64,000 nucleotides of DNA, from NCBI RefSeq assembly GCF_004053875.1, contig NZ_SBIP01000004.1:682001-746000 (forward strand), read 5' to 3'. Within the stretch, counting starts at the first letter, position 1, and each line of letters begins with the position of its first letter. Source of the DNA: Neorhizobium lilium. GTDB lineage: Bacteria; Pseudomonadota; Alphaproteobacteria; Rhizobiales; Rhizobiaceae. Made by a program: the position numbers and the translations under genes. Shown here piece after piece: positions 9,648-18,804 of this stretch. The notes beneath the pieces are model-generated. The model saw only the letters and a program-made list of their open reading frames with translations. It had not been told where the DNA came from and did not search any database.

Positions 9648-12600
9648 TCAAACATCGATATCGGCCGTGGCAGGGATGCCGAGCGGCACCGCCCGACCCA
9701 TTTGCCGCACACGAAAGCGCAGGCTCGGTTGCGGTACGCCGAAGTCGGCCAGTTCGTCGGCGGCCGCGTAAAGGAATTTGGGGCTATCGACCTCGGCCAT
9801 GCGCTTGACACTTGGCCCGTTCAGGATTTCCACCCGGTAACGCTCGAAGGGCTCGTCCAGCGGAATGTCGGAGGCCTCCCAGTCATCCGCGTCCAGCCGT
9901 CCGCGCCGCGTCCAGCGGGTCGTAATGCCGGATGCGTTGCGTTCGGCTTTCAGATGAACCGGCGCCAATGGGGTCTGCGCCCTCATACCGCCGCTGAACT
10001 GGATCGGGCCGATCCGGCCGCCGGAAGCGCCGGTGCTTTCCACCAGCCAGTTCAGGCTACGTCCCCTCTCTTCGCTCGTCAGGCCAAGCGGGATGACCGC
10101 CTCGTCCAGCACCACCACCGGCGCACCGGCAGCCGTACCAGCCGCTATGGCATCTTCCGTGCCGGCCAGGCCGCGCAGCAGCCTGCTCAACCGCCAGATG
10201 CCGGGCTTGATCTCCATCGCGTCCGCAAAACCGACCACTTCCCAAACGCCGGCGTCACTTTTCACCGCAAGCAGGTTTCCTCCGCTCATAGCCGCCAACC
10301 TGTCGATGGACGACAGGCCGCCGAAGAACAGTTGCAGCGTCAGATCGTTTGCGTGGTCGAACCGCCCGAGCGGCCCCGCCTGCAACCCCTCCCTCAGCAT
10401 GCCAATTCGCGCCGGGCAATCGAGGCTCGCGCGCAGACGGTAGCCTTCGCTTCCCGTCGAGGAGGAGGCCACCATGCGGCGCCAGGGTCGGCAATAGGCG
10501 GCGATGCGGGCAAAGCTTGCGGCATCTCCGCCGGAATATTGCGGAAGGTCGAGCCAATGGACGATCGGGGCGAAACCGGCCGAGACGGTGCTGTCGTCGT
10601 TCCGCCGGGCGTTTTCACCGGAGTGGTCGGCGGGCGCGAGCGGCGCATGGTGGCGCGCTTCCACCCGCCGCACATCCCCCTCCTCGATCCGCTCCACGAT
10701 GAAGGTTCCGATTGCACCGCCGCCATCCGGCAGGGCCAGTTCCACGGCATCGCCGGGTTCGATCCCAACCTCCGCAGGCGACAATGAGAGGTTCAGCGCG
10801 CGCCGCGAGACCCGCTGGCTGCGCAGGAGCGTTTCGACGGAGGTGAGCGCTGTTTCCTCGCTCAGCGTCGCCGGCAGGTCGTAACCGAGAATGCGCTTGC
10901 TCGCCGCCTCCACCCGCCGCGACCTGACGCTCGCCTGCTCGTAGTCGAGCACGGGATTGTAGGAGGTCAGCACCGCTTCCACCGGGAAGTCGCTGTCGTG
11001 GCCGCGGTTCTCGGACCACAGCGCCTCGCCCTCCACATCGGCCAGCATCTGCAACTGTCGCGCAGGCAGGCTTGACCGCAGCCGAGACCGGAAGCGCAAG
11101 AGTCCGCCATCTTCCGCCACGTCCACCTGGAACAGTTCCAGCAGCGGTTCGAGCAGCGAGCGCGCCGAGGTCACGTCGCCTTGGATATAGCCCAGCACGT
11201 CACCGCCGACGTCGGACACGTCATAGTCGTCGAAGCCATGTTCCGTCAGGACGGCAGCGATGAGATCCGCAAGCGTCGTGCCGCCCAGGCGCCCGTTCAG
11301 CCAGTGTCCGGTTCGCCAGTTGCCGCCATCGCTCCAGATCGACAGGTCGTCCGGAAAAGCCGGCGACGGTCGCGCATCCCAGGTCCAGACGAAGACATGC
11401 TGCGGATCGACCATGCCCTGCAGCGGGCCGTCTCCATGCCACCACGCATGATGCGCCTGCAGAAACCGGCGCTGCATGCTGTCCGAGCGGCCACCGCCGG
11501 AGAAATAGGGCAAATGGCTCTCGACCGATTTCGGATCGATGAAGACGTTCGGCTGGTTGGCGCCCTTGTCGACCGCCGGGCAACCGAGTTCAGTGAACCA
11601 GATCGGCTTCATGCCGGGCAGCCACGCCGTGGGCAGCGCCTTTTCAGCACCGCCCACCCGCTCGAAATGGCGGTTCGACCACCAGCCTTCCAGGTCCTTG
11701 GGGCGGAACACCCAGGGCTTGCCCGCCAGTCCGTCGGTGATGGGCGAGCGCAGCCGCGCCGTGCGATCCGCGTCGCTGGCATAATACCAATCGAAGCCTT
11801 CGCCAGCTGCGATCTGCCGCGTCATCGCAGCCATGTCTTCCGCAGAGCGAAAGCCGTCCGGGTTGACCGCCGACAGATCCTCGTCGCGCCAATCGGCCAG
11901 CGGCATGTAGTTATCGATCCCGACCGCATCGATGTCCGGCGACGACCATAGCGGATCAAGGTGGAAGAACACGTCGCCCGATCCGTCGGCCGGATGATAG
12001 CCGAAATATTCGCTCCAGTCGGCGCCGTAGGTCAGCTTGGCCGAAGGCCCGAGAAGCGCACGCACATCCGCCGCCAGATCGACCAGCTCCTCGACAAAGG
12101 GGAACCGGTTCATCTCATCGCGCAACTGCGTCAGGCCCCGCAGTTCGGAACCCAGGATGAACCCATCCACGCCACCCGCTTCCGCCGCCAGCGCCGCGTA
12201 ATGCAGCATCATGCGCCGGTAACCGTCTGCGTCCCGGCTGAAGCTCTGCACCTGGCTGCGCGCCGCCGACGTTCTGTCGGCCGTGCCCATCTGTCCCGGT
12301 CCAGGATGACAGGTGATCCGTCCTCGCCACGGAAACGCTGCCTGTTCGGCCTCGCCATAGGGATCGGGCATGCCATTGCCCGGCGGAATATCCATCATCA
12401 GAAAAGGATAGAGGAAGACGTCCAGTCCACGCCCCTTGAGGTCCGCGATGGCCTGGACGACGCTGCTGTCGCTCGGCGTGCCGCCAAAGGCCGGGCCGCC
12501 ATCGATACGGCTGACCAGATGCGCCGTCGCACGGCTCACGCCCGCAACCTCCCATTGCACACTCTCGTCTTCGCGTGCCGAGACCTCCACGCCGGGCAGG

Positions 12601-13448
12601 ATGCGGCAGTGCCCTGCCCGCAGGTCCGTCCCGAACCAGGAGACGACCAGCGCCACCCGCTGGAGGTTGGGGCAGAGCGCCTGCAACTCGTCAAGCGAGG
12701 CCTGCCAGTCGGTTGCCGCCGTCAGCGAGTTGCGGTTGAGCACGCGGGCGCTGCCTTCGCCGGTCTTCTCGCTGACCGCTTCGGTTGCATAGCCGTGTTC
12801 GGTCGCACCGGGAATGATCGTGACCGCCCGGATCTGCTTTTCCAGCCTACCGGTCGGCCGCATCACCTCGAACTGCAGCACCGGGATACGGTTGCCGAAA
12901 CTGTCGAGCGGCAACCGCTCGAACACGACATAGGCGAGGCCGCGATAGGCCGGTGCCCTGCCCTCGCCCTGCTTGGCCTCGATCAGCGGATCGGGAAGCT
13001 GCGCCTCATCGCCACGATGGACGCGCATTTCGATGCCGGTCAGGTCCAGCTCGCGGCCGTCCGCCCAGACGCGCCGCACATGGGCGATCGGCCCCTCGCA
13101 GAGCCCGACCGCAAGATTGGCATAGTAGCGGAAGGTTTCCACCCGCGGCCCCGTCGCCTTGGAGCCGCTGCGCTCGCGCGTCACTTCCTCCTCGAAGCGC
13201 GTCGCCCAGATCAGGGTGCCGCCGATCCGGGCCGTGCCGTAAAGACGGCTCACCGCCGTCCCCTCGTCGGCGCCCGGCAGCCTTGCCGTCGCCAGCCGCG
13301 CGCCGGATACGGTGGTGGTGCCATTGATGAGGGCCTTGTCGAGCATGCTGCCCGCGAGTGCTCCCGCGGCACGTCCGATCACCGCGCCGACCGGACCGAA
13401 AACGCCGCCGAGTGCGGCACCCGCCGCCTGGAAGAGAAGAGTGGCCAT
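9648..13448 (-). CDS. GTA tail hub/host-specificity protein (gp15, TIM-barrel domain)
   Basis: About 1266 residues from the ATG 13446-13448, equivalent to RcGTA gp15, the multidomain hub of the tail tip. The N-terminus is a glycine/alanine-rich hydrophobic segment (FQAAGAALGGVFGPVGAVIG). A glycosidase-like TIM barrel follows in the first half (GFILGSELRGLTQL, then WFTELGCPAVDKG, which carries the likely barrel glutamate). The second half is phage-tail-like (DVGGDVLGYIQGDVTSARSLLEPLLELF) and ends in a fibronectin-like C-terminus. The frame opens 57 nt earlier but that part looks non-coding. Confidence 0.9.
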   Translation of the reverse strand: MATLLFQAAGAALGGVFGPVGAVIGRAAGALAGSMLDKALINGTTTVSGARLATARLPGADEGTAVSRLYGTARIGGTLIWATRFEEEVTRERSGSKATGPRVETFRYYANLAVGLCEGPIAHVRRVWADGRELDLTGIEMRVHRGDEAQLPDPLIEAKQGEGRAPAYRGLAYVVFERLPLDSFGNRIPVLQFEVMRPTGRLEKQIRAVTIIPGATEHGYATEAVSEKTGEGSARVLNRNSLTAATDWQASLDELQALCPNLQRVALVVSWFGTDLRAGHCRILPGVEVSAREDESVQWEVAGVSRATAHLVSRIDGGPAFGGTPSDSSVVQAIADLKGRGLDVFLYPFLMMDIPPGNGMPDPYGEAEQAAFPWRGRITCHPGPGQMGTADRTSAARSQVQSFSRDADGYRRMMLHYAALAAEAGGVDGFILGSELRGLTQLRDEMNRFPFVEELVDLAADVRALLGPSAKLTYGADWSEYFGYHPADGSGDVFFHLDPLWSSPDIDAVGIDNYMPLADWRDEDLSAVNPDGFRSAEDMAAMTRQIAAGEGFDWYYASDADRTARLRSPITDGLAGKPWVFRPKDLEGWWSNRHFERVGGAEKALPTAWLPGMKPIWFTELGCPAVDKGANQPNVFIDPKSVESHLPYFSGGGRSDSMQRRFLQAHHAWWHGDGPLQGMVDPQHVFVWTWDARPSPAFPDDLSIWSDGGNWRTGHWLNGRLGGTTLADLIAAVLTEHGFDDYDVSDVGGDVLGYIQGDVTSARSLLEPLLELFQVDVAEDGGLLRFRSRLRSSLPARQLQMLADVEGEALWSENRGHDSDFPVEAVLTSYNPVLDYEQASVRSRRVEAASKRILGYDLPATLSEETALTSVETLLRSQRVSRRALNLSLSPAEVGIEPGDAVELALPDGGGAIGTFIVERIEEGDVRRVEARHHAPLAPADHSGENARRNDDSTVSAGFAPIVHWLDLPQYSGGDAASFARIAAYCRPWRRMVASSSTGSEGYRLRASLDCPARIGMLREGLQAGPLGRFDHANDLTLQLFFGGLSSIDRLAAMSGGNLLAVKSDAGVWEVVGFADAMEIKPGIWRLSRLLRGLAGTEDAIAAGTAAGAPVVVLDEAVIPLGLTSEERGRSLNWLVESTGASGGRIGPIQFSGGMRAQTPLAPVHLKAERNASGITTRWTRRGRLDADDWEASDIPLDEPFERYRVEILNGPSVKRMAEVDSPKFLYAAADELADFGVPQPSLRFRVRQMGRAVPLGIPATADIDV

Positions 13449-13592
13449 AGAGCATCCCTCGCGGCCATCCGGCACCTTTTCGGATGCCACTGGATGCGCG
13501 TTCAAATTGTGATAGCGTCGGGGTGTTTGGGAGCAGAAGCAGTGCGCGCCGCGCCAGCCGGCGCACCGGTGAGGACGGGCCCCACCCGGTTT

Positions 13593-14036
13593 TCAATCAT
13601 GCGATGCGGGTGGAAATCGGAACACGCCGGCCACCCTTTTCCGCCATGCCGGAACCAGCGCAGAGCGCGTCACCGCCGTCTGCTCGTAGGCGTGGATGAA
13701 GTGCTGCGGCCCGCACAGAATGCCTGCATGCTTGGCCGCGCAATCGGCCCGCCAGCGGAACAGCAGCAGGTCGCCCGGCATCGCATCGGCGATGGGAAGC
13801 GCCGGCCCGAAGAGCCGCAGCGCCGCATTCATCAGCCGGTCTTCGCCGCTGCGTTCCGCCCAATCCGGCGCATAGGCCGGCACCGGACCCGGATCCTCGC
13901 CATACAGCTCCTGCCAGATGCCGCGGATGAGGCCAATGCAATCGCAACCGACATGCTTCAGCGCGCCTTGATGACGATAAGGCGTGCCGATCCAGTCTTC
14001 CGCCAGCCGTACGATCGTTACACCGGACGCGCTCAT
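13593..14036 (-). CDS. GTA NlpC/P60 peptidase (gp14)
   Basis: 147-residue NlpC/P60 cysteine peptidase, thought to cut peptidoglycan during DNA entry from the tail tip. Nucleophile Cys in GCDCIGLIRG, then GDLLLFRW, catalytic His in KHAGILCG and a further His in FIHAYE. RcGTA gp14 equivalent; it overlaps gp13 by 4 nt. A 144-bp gap without an ORF separates it from gp15. Confidence 0.9.
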   Translation of the reverse strand: MSASGVTIVRLAEDWIGTPYRHQGALKHVGCDCIGLIRGIWQELYGEDPGPVPAYAPDWAERSGEDRLMNAALRLFGPALPIADAMPGDLLLFRWRADCAAKHAGILCGPQHFIHAYEQTAVTRSALVPAWRKRVAGVFRFPPASHD

Positions 14037-14908
14037 TCGAAGATCGGGCCGCCGTCATGGACCCGCTCCCCGTCGGCGTAGGAATAGGCGAAGTCCGCGC
14101 CGGGCACATGAGGAAAGCCGCGGAAATTGAGGTGGTTGCCGAAGCGCAGGCGGCAGGTGGTGAAACTCTTGTCGCAGCCGGCACTTATGGTGAATTGGGT
14201 GCCCAGGGCCACCGGCATGTCGAGCGGCAACCACAGGCCCAGTTCCGCCGTTCCGTCCGCCAGACGCCGATGTGTGTCGATCTCCGCCATGGTTCCATCC
14301 GGAAACTGCATCCTGCCCCTGTCGAAGAAACCCGTCGCAAAATTGGCAAGGCCTGAAGCGCGAATGACGCTGCCGCCCTGCATCCCGGTCACCAGCCCCT
14401 GCCCGCGCCAGACAGCCAGATCGACACTGCATCGGGTGTCGCCCAGACTTGCGTCGCAGCGCCGGTTGTAGACACGCCCCTGCGGCTGGCTCAGCCGGTG
14501 CGCAAGGCTGCGCAATTCGGCCCTGAACTGGCCGCCAGCCCGCACCACGTCGCCGATCTCACGCAGGTTCAGCAGCACATGCTGCTCGGGCTCGGCCCAA
14601 TTGACGAGAAACAACTCCACCCGCGCGCCGTCGTAATGCCCGTCCGCCAGGTCCTTCTCGCTGATCACGGCACTCGAAAATCCACCGGATACCTCGTCGG
14701 CGCTGGCCGCAAGGCCGGATGCACTGTCCGCTTCGCTTGCGGAAAAGCCGCTTGCGGCCTGAAAGACCGTGCCGCTGAAAGCAAGGTCGTGATCATGTTC
14801 GGTAAAGCCGAGCACCTCGCCGTCGCGGCGGGTTACGCGCCAGCAATGGCAGGTTGTGGTCGCCTCTTCGCGAAGATGCGCTGCGAGCGCGTCGGGAAGA
14901 ACTCTCAT
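14033..14908 (-). CDS. GTA tail protein gp13 (DUF2163/phage BR0599 family)
   Basis: 291 residues, the gp13/DUF2163 family that builds the distal tail and hub. Family-like segments are the N-terminal HCWRVTRRDGEVLGFTEHD and the cysteine-bearing NRRCDASLGDTRCSVDL (about 166-182), plus a C-terminal phage BR0599-like part (GCDKSFTTCRLRFGN). Cysteine pairs suggest structural metal or disulfide sites. It overlaps gp12 and gp14 by ATGA. Confidence 0.87.
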   Translation of the reverse strand: MRVLPDALAAHLREEATTTCHCWRVTRRDGEVLGFTEHDHDLAFSGTVFQAASGFSASEADSASGLAASADEVSGGFSSAVISEKDLADGHYDGARVELFLVNWAEPEQHVLLNLREIGDVVRAGGQFRAELRSLAHRLSQPQGRVYNRRCDASLGDTRCSVDLAVWRGQGLVTGMQGGSVIRASGLANFATGFFDRGRMQFPDGTMAEIDTHRRLADGTAELGLWLPLDMPVALGTQFTISAGCDKSFTTCRLRFGNHLNFRGFPHVPGADFAYSYADGERVHDGGPIFE

Positions 14909-15543
14909 GCCAGGACCTCCGCAAGCGGGATGGATGGGATACGACCGGCGTTGAAATGCGCCAGATCCACATCGATGCGGTCGGTATCGAAGCGCACCGG
15001 CACATCGAATTCGAAGCCGGCGCGGATCGCCGCGCCAGCCGCCGGCACATGACCGGCCGCAAAACCGACGGTGCCGGTCGTGGCATCCACCTCAAAGGCC
15101 GAGGTAGCTACGGTCACCCCGTCCACTGAGACCATCACCGATCCCGCAACCGGCTTGGTGATGCGCCTCACCCAATTGCCGCCGCTGTCGCCATAAATCT
15201 TCACCAGCGGAAAGTTCGACGTGACACCGTCGCCGGTGCCGAGCGCCTGGTCCACTGCGGAGATGCTTTCCGTTGGCCCGCAGGATTTCCAGTCGAGCGG
15301 ATCGCGAAAGCGGAAGCCGTAGAGCTGCCCGCCCCGCGCTTCGAAGAATTCCAGCACGGCATAGAGATCGGCGAGCGACTTCACGCCCGACCCCGCATCA
15401 TATCGGCGGCGCGAATCCCGCCAGCGCTGGTTGCGCTGTTCCCGCCCGTTCGACAGATTGACGATATCGGTGCGACGCATCGGCCCGCCGCTTGCTCCCA
15501 GCGCCAGGCGCAGGGGAAACCGCACGTCGTGAAAACCGCTCAT
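14905..15543 (-). CDS. GTA distal tail protein gp12 (DUF2460/TIGR02217 family)
   Basis: 212 residues. Family features are the N-terminal FHDVRFPLRLALGASGGP and the segment LADLYAVLEFFEARGGQLYGFRFRD, split here as LYAVLEFFEARGG and LYGFRFRDPLDW, typical of DUF2460 tail proteins. Equivalent to RcGTA gp12. It starts 22 bp after gp11 and overlaps gp13 by 4 nt. Confidence 0.88.
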   Translation of the reverse strand: MSGFHDVRFPLRLALGASGGPMRRTDIVNLSNGREQRNQRWRDSRRRYDAGSGVKSLADLYAVLEFFEARGGQLYGFRFRDPLDWKSCGPTESISAVDQALGTGDGVTSNFPLVKIYGDSGGNWVRRITKPVAGSVMVSVDGVTVATSAFEVDATTGTVGFAAGHVPAAGAAIRAGFEFDVPVRFDTDRIDVDLAHFNAGRIPSIPLAEVLA

Positions 15544-15565
15544 GGCTTACTTCCTCTCTATCGGG

Positions 15566-16105
15566 TCACAATCCCCGACGGCCGCGCGCCACGCTGCGAG
15601 CCAGCATGGCGGAGACCTGACCCTCGCTCTTGCGGAAGCTCGCTGCATCGGTCGCCGTCACGTTGAAGACGATCTGCGGCTGCGAGCCGCCCCCGGAGGC
15701 CGCGACGCCGAGACTTCCGTCAGCCCCGCGCTGCAGAGGCAGGATCGCCTCCGCGCCCGCCTCGCCCATCAGGCCGGTTCCGCCGCCTGTCGAAAAATAG
15801 GTCGGCGCGCGCACCACGCCGCCATCCGCAAAAGCGGTGACCGAACCGAGCGCGCTGCCGACAGCATTGCCCAGCATGCTCTCCAGCGGCTTCAGGCCGG
15901 CCGAAAGCGCGACATCCGTCAGCCGGTTTGCCAGCCCCTTCAGCACGTCGTCCAGTCCCTTGCCGCCGGTGGTCGCGGAGCGCAGCGCGCTCGTCAGCGC
16001 AGATCCGAAGCGTTGTGACCGCGCCTCCAGATCGGCCATGGTCTGGCTCAAGGCCGTCGCCCCGGAAAGGCTGCCGGCAAAATCGTTATCGCTATTGTCC
16101 GTCAC
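15566..16105 (-). CDS. GTA short tape-measure protein (gp11)
   Basis: 179 residues, far shorter than phage tape-measure proteins but normal for RcGTA gp11, in keeping with the short GTA tail. N-terminal helical region (ALSQTMADLEARSQRFGSAL), glycine-rich centre with FADGGVV, APTYFSTGG and GLMGEAGAEAILPL (a common tape-measure C-terminal signature), then a basic end (ARGRRGL). Confidence 0.87.
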   Translation of the reverse strand: MTDNSDNDFAGSLSGATALSQTMADLEARSQRFGSALTSALRSATTGGKGLDDVLKGLANRLTDVALSAGLKPLESMLGNAVGSALGSVTAFADGGVVRAPTYFSTGGGTGLMGEAGAEAILPLQRGADGSLGVAASGGGSQPQIVFNVTATDAASFRKSEGQVSAMLARSVARGRRGL

Positions 16106-16117
16106 GGATCGTCTCCA

Positions 16118-16339
16118 TCAGGCGTCTTGATCGGGAAAATCCCCCATCAGCGCGTCGAGCCTCTGCCCGTCGATGCCATGCCCGCGCGGCTTCAGCCCGC
16201 CTGCCATGGCGAAGAATTCGATCGGCGTCAGGCTCCAGAAGTCTTGAGGTTTAAGCCGCAGCAGGCAGAGGCCGATGTGCATCGACGCTTCCCAAGGGAA
16301 GGGCTCGACGCCCAGCCTGCCGCCCGCTGCGGCCTTCAA
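16118..16339 (-). CDS. GTA small tail-assembly chaperone (rcc01693 type)
   Basis: 73 residues. The motif LRLKPQDFWSLTPIEFFAMAGG is typical of the small rcc01693/TIGR02216 proteins between gp10 and gp11 in GTA clusters (core DFWSLTPIEF). It overlaps gp10 by ATGA. It probably acts with gp10 as a G/GT-like chaperone pair for the tape measure; this role is inferred from position. Confidence 0.82.
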   Translation of the reverse strand: MKAAAGGRLGVEPFPWEASMHIGLCLLRLKPQDFWSLTPIEFFAMAGGLKPRGHGIDGQRLDALMGDFPDQDA

Positions 16340-16692
16340 GGGTTTGCGGTCGGTGCTCCGTCCGCCGGTGCGAATGTGGCGCTCAGCAGTTCGCCGACGG
16401 TCCGGGCGCAGCCGGCCACGCCTTCGTCGAAACAGGCCGCCGCCACGTCATCGTCGGAGATGAGGTTGCCGGCACCGCGCAGGCCCGCGCCGATAATGCG
16501 GATCATGTCGGCCGCCTTCAGCCCGCCGGAGGAAAAACGTGCCGCCAGCCCGGCAAGATCGCCGGCCGCGAATGCGGTTTCCAGCTCCGCCAGTGCCCCA
16601 AGCGTCAGGCAGAGGATCCGGCATTGACCGTCGATCAGCGCCTCCACCTCGCCGCGACGGCGGTTCGCGCGTCGTCCGCTCGCCATATTCAT
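16336..16692 (-). CDS. GTA gp10 family tail-assembly protein
   Basis: 118 residues of the GTA_gp10 family: an Arg-rich start (RRANRRRGEVEALIDG), LGALAELETAFAAGDLAGLA and a C-terminal helical part. The ATG at 16690-16692 overlaps the gp9 stop as TGATG; a second in-frame ATG lies two codons later. Confidence 0.85.
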   Translation of the reverse strand: MNMASGRRANRRRGEVEALIDGQCRILCLTLGALAELETAFAAGDLAGLAARFSSGGLKAADMIRIIGAGLRGAGNLISDDDVAAACFDEGVAGCARTVGELLSATFAPADGAPTANP

Positions 16693-17099
16693 CAGAGCGC
16701 TCCGAAGGAAAGGCTGCCGGCCGACTCGAGCGCTAGCTCGAAGCGCACCTCGCCATTGTACTCGCCGGAATATTCCAGCGATGTCATCTGGAAGGGTCCC
16801 GTAACGGAACCGAAATCGGGAATGAGGATCTGCCAGGACAGAATGCTGCCCGCGAAGAAGGCGCTGCGCACCGTCGCGTCGCTCGCCTGATCCTTGAAGA
16901 TGCCACCGCCCGAAAGGGAGGCGCGCTGGATGCCGGCGCCGCCTAAGAGTTCGCGCCAGCGGCCGGCGCTTTCGGCGTCGGTAATGTCCACGGTTTCCGC
17001 GTTGAAGGCGAGCCGCTTCGTCCGCAGCCCCGCCACCGTCACGAATGCTCCGCCGTCACTGATCTTCAGCAGCAGGTCCCTGCCCTTCTGCGCCACCAT
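16692..17099 (-). CDS. GTA major tail protein (gp9, TP901-1 type)
   Basis: 135 residues from the ATG 17097-17099 (MVAQKGRDLLLK). The N-terminus GRDLLLKISDGGAFVTVAGL and the end YSGEYNGEVRFELALESAG match the TP901-1-like major tail tube family. The open frame runs further upstream, into the region divergent to the MFS gene, but that stretch is not conserved-looking. It is cut off from gp8 by the MFS gene, so gp9-gp15 may need their own promoter or antisense read-through. Confidence 0.88.
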   Translation of the reverse strand: MVAQKGRDLLLKISDGGAFVTVAGLRTKRLAFNAETVDITDAESAGRWRELLGGAGIQRASLSGGGIFKDQASDATVRSAFFAGSILSWQILIPDFGSVTGPFQMTSLEYSGEYNGEVRFELALESAGSLSFGAL

Positions 17100-17194
17100 T
17101 GTCACATCCCTTTCGTTCGCCGATGCTACGGCTTCTGCCTCTCGCGCGGCTATGCTACGCCGTCGGAATCCTTCGCCTTCCCGAGTCGCCGCCA

Positions 17195-18439
17195 ATGCCC
17201 CAGACACTCCCGCTGCGCTCGGCGCGAACCATCGCGGTGCTCGCCGTCACGCAGATCATTTCCTGGGGCACGAGCTTCGACATGCTCGGCATCATGGGCC
17301 GCGTGATCGCGCCCGATCTCGGTCTCCCGAACGAGGTCATTTTCTTCGGCCTGACGATCATGATGCTGGTCAGCGCATTTGCCGGTCCATCGGCCGGACG
17401 GCTGCTGAAGCGATACGGCGCTGCGAGCGTGCTCGCCTGCGCCTCGCTGATTTTTGCTGCCGGGCTGCTATTGCTCGCCGCCGCGGGAGGGATCGCAACC
17501 TACGCCCTTGCCTGGGTGGTCATCGGCATCGGCGGTGCGCTCGGCCTCTCGGCTCCGGCCTATACGGCCGTCGTCGAGCGCGAAGGCATGAACGGCAAGC
17601 GTGTCATCGCCATTCTCATGCTCTTCACCGGCCTGTCCGCCACCGTCTTCTGGCCGGCGCTCGCCGCCCTCGATCATCTCTTCGGCTGGCGAATGACATT
17701 CGTCATCTGCGCCGCGCTCCAGGTCTTCGTCTGCCTGCCGCTTTACCTGTTCGGTTTGCCGAAGCCCGTGGAAAGCCGCGAACAGGCGCAGGCGGCGGCG
17801 CTCGATCCGGTGGATCTTACCCCCGCCGAACGCAGCCGCGCCTTTCTCTACATGGCGGCGGCAACCTCGATCAGTTCCTTCGTCAGCTTCGGGCTGGCGC
17901 CATCCCTGCTCGCGCTCCTGCGCCAATCCGGTGCGTCGCCGGCGCTCGCCCTGCAGCTCGGCTCTGCCCGCGGCGCACTTGGGGTCACGGCCCGCTTCGT
18001 CGATACGGTTCTCGGCCGGCGCGGCAACGCCATCCTCACCTCGGTCATCGGCACGGTGCTCACGCTTGCAAGCTTCCTGCTTGCCGCGCTCGTTCCGTCC
18101 ACGCCCACGGTGCTGATCGTCTTCATGATCCTCTACGGCTTCGGCACCGGCGTCCTGGCCGTAGCCCGGGCGCTGCTGCCGCTCTCGCTGTTTTCCGCCC
18201 GCGACTACGGTTTGCAGGCGGCGCGGCTGTCGCTGCCGCAGAACCTTGCCAACGGGGTCGCGCCCGTGGTCTTCACGGCGCTTCTCGACCGTGTCGGCGC
18301 CACAGCCGCTCTCTGCGTCGGCGCTGTTCTTTCCGCGATCTCGCTCGCCTGCATTCTCATGCTGCTGCGTCTGGTGAGACGCGCCGACCACCGGACGACC
18401 TATTCGGTCACCGCCCGCAACCTCACCTCGGCAAGGTAG
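17195..18439 (+). CDS. MFS transporter embedded in the GTA cluster
   Basis: About 414-residue major facilitator with roughly 12 hydrophobic segments, starting at the ATG 17195 (MPQTLPLRSARTIAVLAVTQ). An MFS-type loop GRLLKRYG follows TM2, and a second-half repeat begins around RSRAFLYMAAATSISS. The frame can extend to a TTG at 17099; ATGs at 17123 and 17195 are the realistic starts, and none has a strong ribosome site. It runs against all GTA genes: it diverges from gp9 (95 bp) and its 3' end overlaps the gp8 3' end by 40 bp. Substrate unknown. Base composition looks like its neighbours. Confidence 0.9.
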   Translation: MPQTLPLRSARTIAVLAVTQIISWGTSFDMLGIMGRVIAPDLGLPNEVIFFGLTIMMLVSAFAGPSAGRLLKRYGAASVLACASLIFAAGLLLLAAAGGIATYALAWVVIGIGGALGLSAPAYTAVVEREGMNGKRVIAILMLFTGLSATVFWPALAALDHLFGWRMTFVICAALQVFVCLPLYLFGLPKPVESREQAQAAALDPVDLTPAERSRAFLYMAAATSISSFVSFGLAPSLLALLRQSGASPALALQLGSARGALGVTARFVDTVLGRRGNAILTSVIGTVLTLASFLLAALVPSTPTVLIVFMILYGFGTGVLAVARALLPLSLFSARDYGLQAARLSLPQNLANGVAPVVFTALLDRVGATAALCVGAVLSAISLACILMLLRLVRRADHRTTYSVTARNLTSAR

Positions 18440-18804
18440 TATTTCGTCTTCGGCTCGCGCCTTGTGCGCAAGCTCGTGACCTGCAGGTTCACCAGAACTG
18501 TGTCGCCAAGATCCAGATCCAGATCCGCCTCGTGAAGAAGCGTGTGAACGCGGCCCGCAACCTCTTGGCCTTGGCGGCGCCCTTCGCCGTCCGACCAGAC
18601 TTCCAGCGTCAGGACATGCTCATCGAGCTTTCCGTCATCGGCGGAAATATCGCGCGTCTCCATGTCGCCGAACACGATGCAGGGCAGGCTCGGGCGCGGC
18701 AGAAGCCGGTCCCGCACTCCGTCCGCGCCGAGCATGGCGACAAGCGCCGCATCCGATGACAGTCGCTGAAACAGGGCGGCAAGCAGAGACTGGGCAGATT
18801 TCAT
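18400..18804 (-). CDS. GTA gp8 (DUF3168 tail-completion protein)
   Basis: 134 residues from ATG 18802-18804 (MKSAQSLLAALFQRL). DUF3168 features: LPCIVFGDMETRDIS, LEVWSDGEGRRQGQEVAGRVHTLL and the C-terminal TKYYLAEVRLRAV. Equivalent to RcGTA gp8. It overlaps gp7 by ATGA. Its last 40 bp are also the antisense of the end of the MFS gene. Confidence 0.87.
   Translation of the reverse strand: MKSAQSLLAALFQRLSSDAALVAMLGADGVRDRLLPRPSLPCIVFGDMETRDISADDGKLDEHVLTLEVWSDGEGRRQGQEVAGRVHTLLHEADLDLDLGDTVLVNLQVTSLRTRREPKTKYYLAEVRLRAVTE

Noticed and set aside
11961..14081. Plus-strand open frame of about 700 codons across gp15-gp14
   Set aside because: Antisense to clear GTA hub and NlpC genes; Arg/His-rich, no start signal.
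17468..18391. Minus-strand open frame antisense to the MFS gene, which would keep the GTA strand continuous
   Set aside because: Its product is Arg/Glu/Gly-rich without motifs, while the plus strand encodes regular membrane helices.
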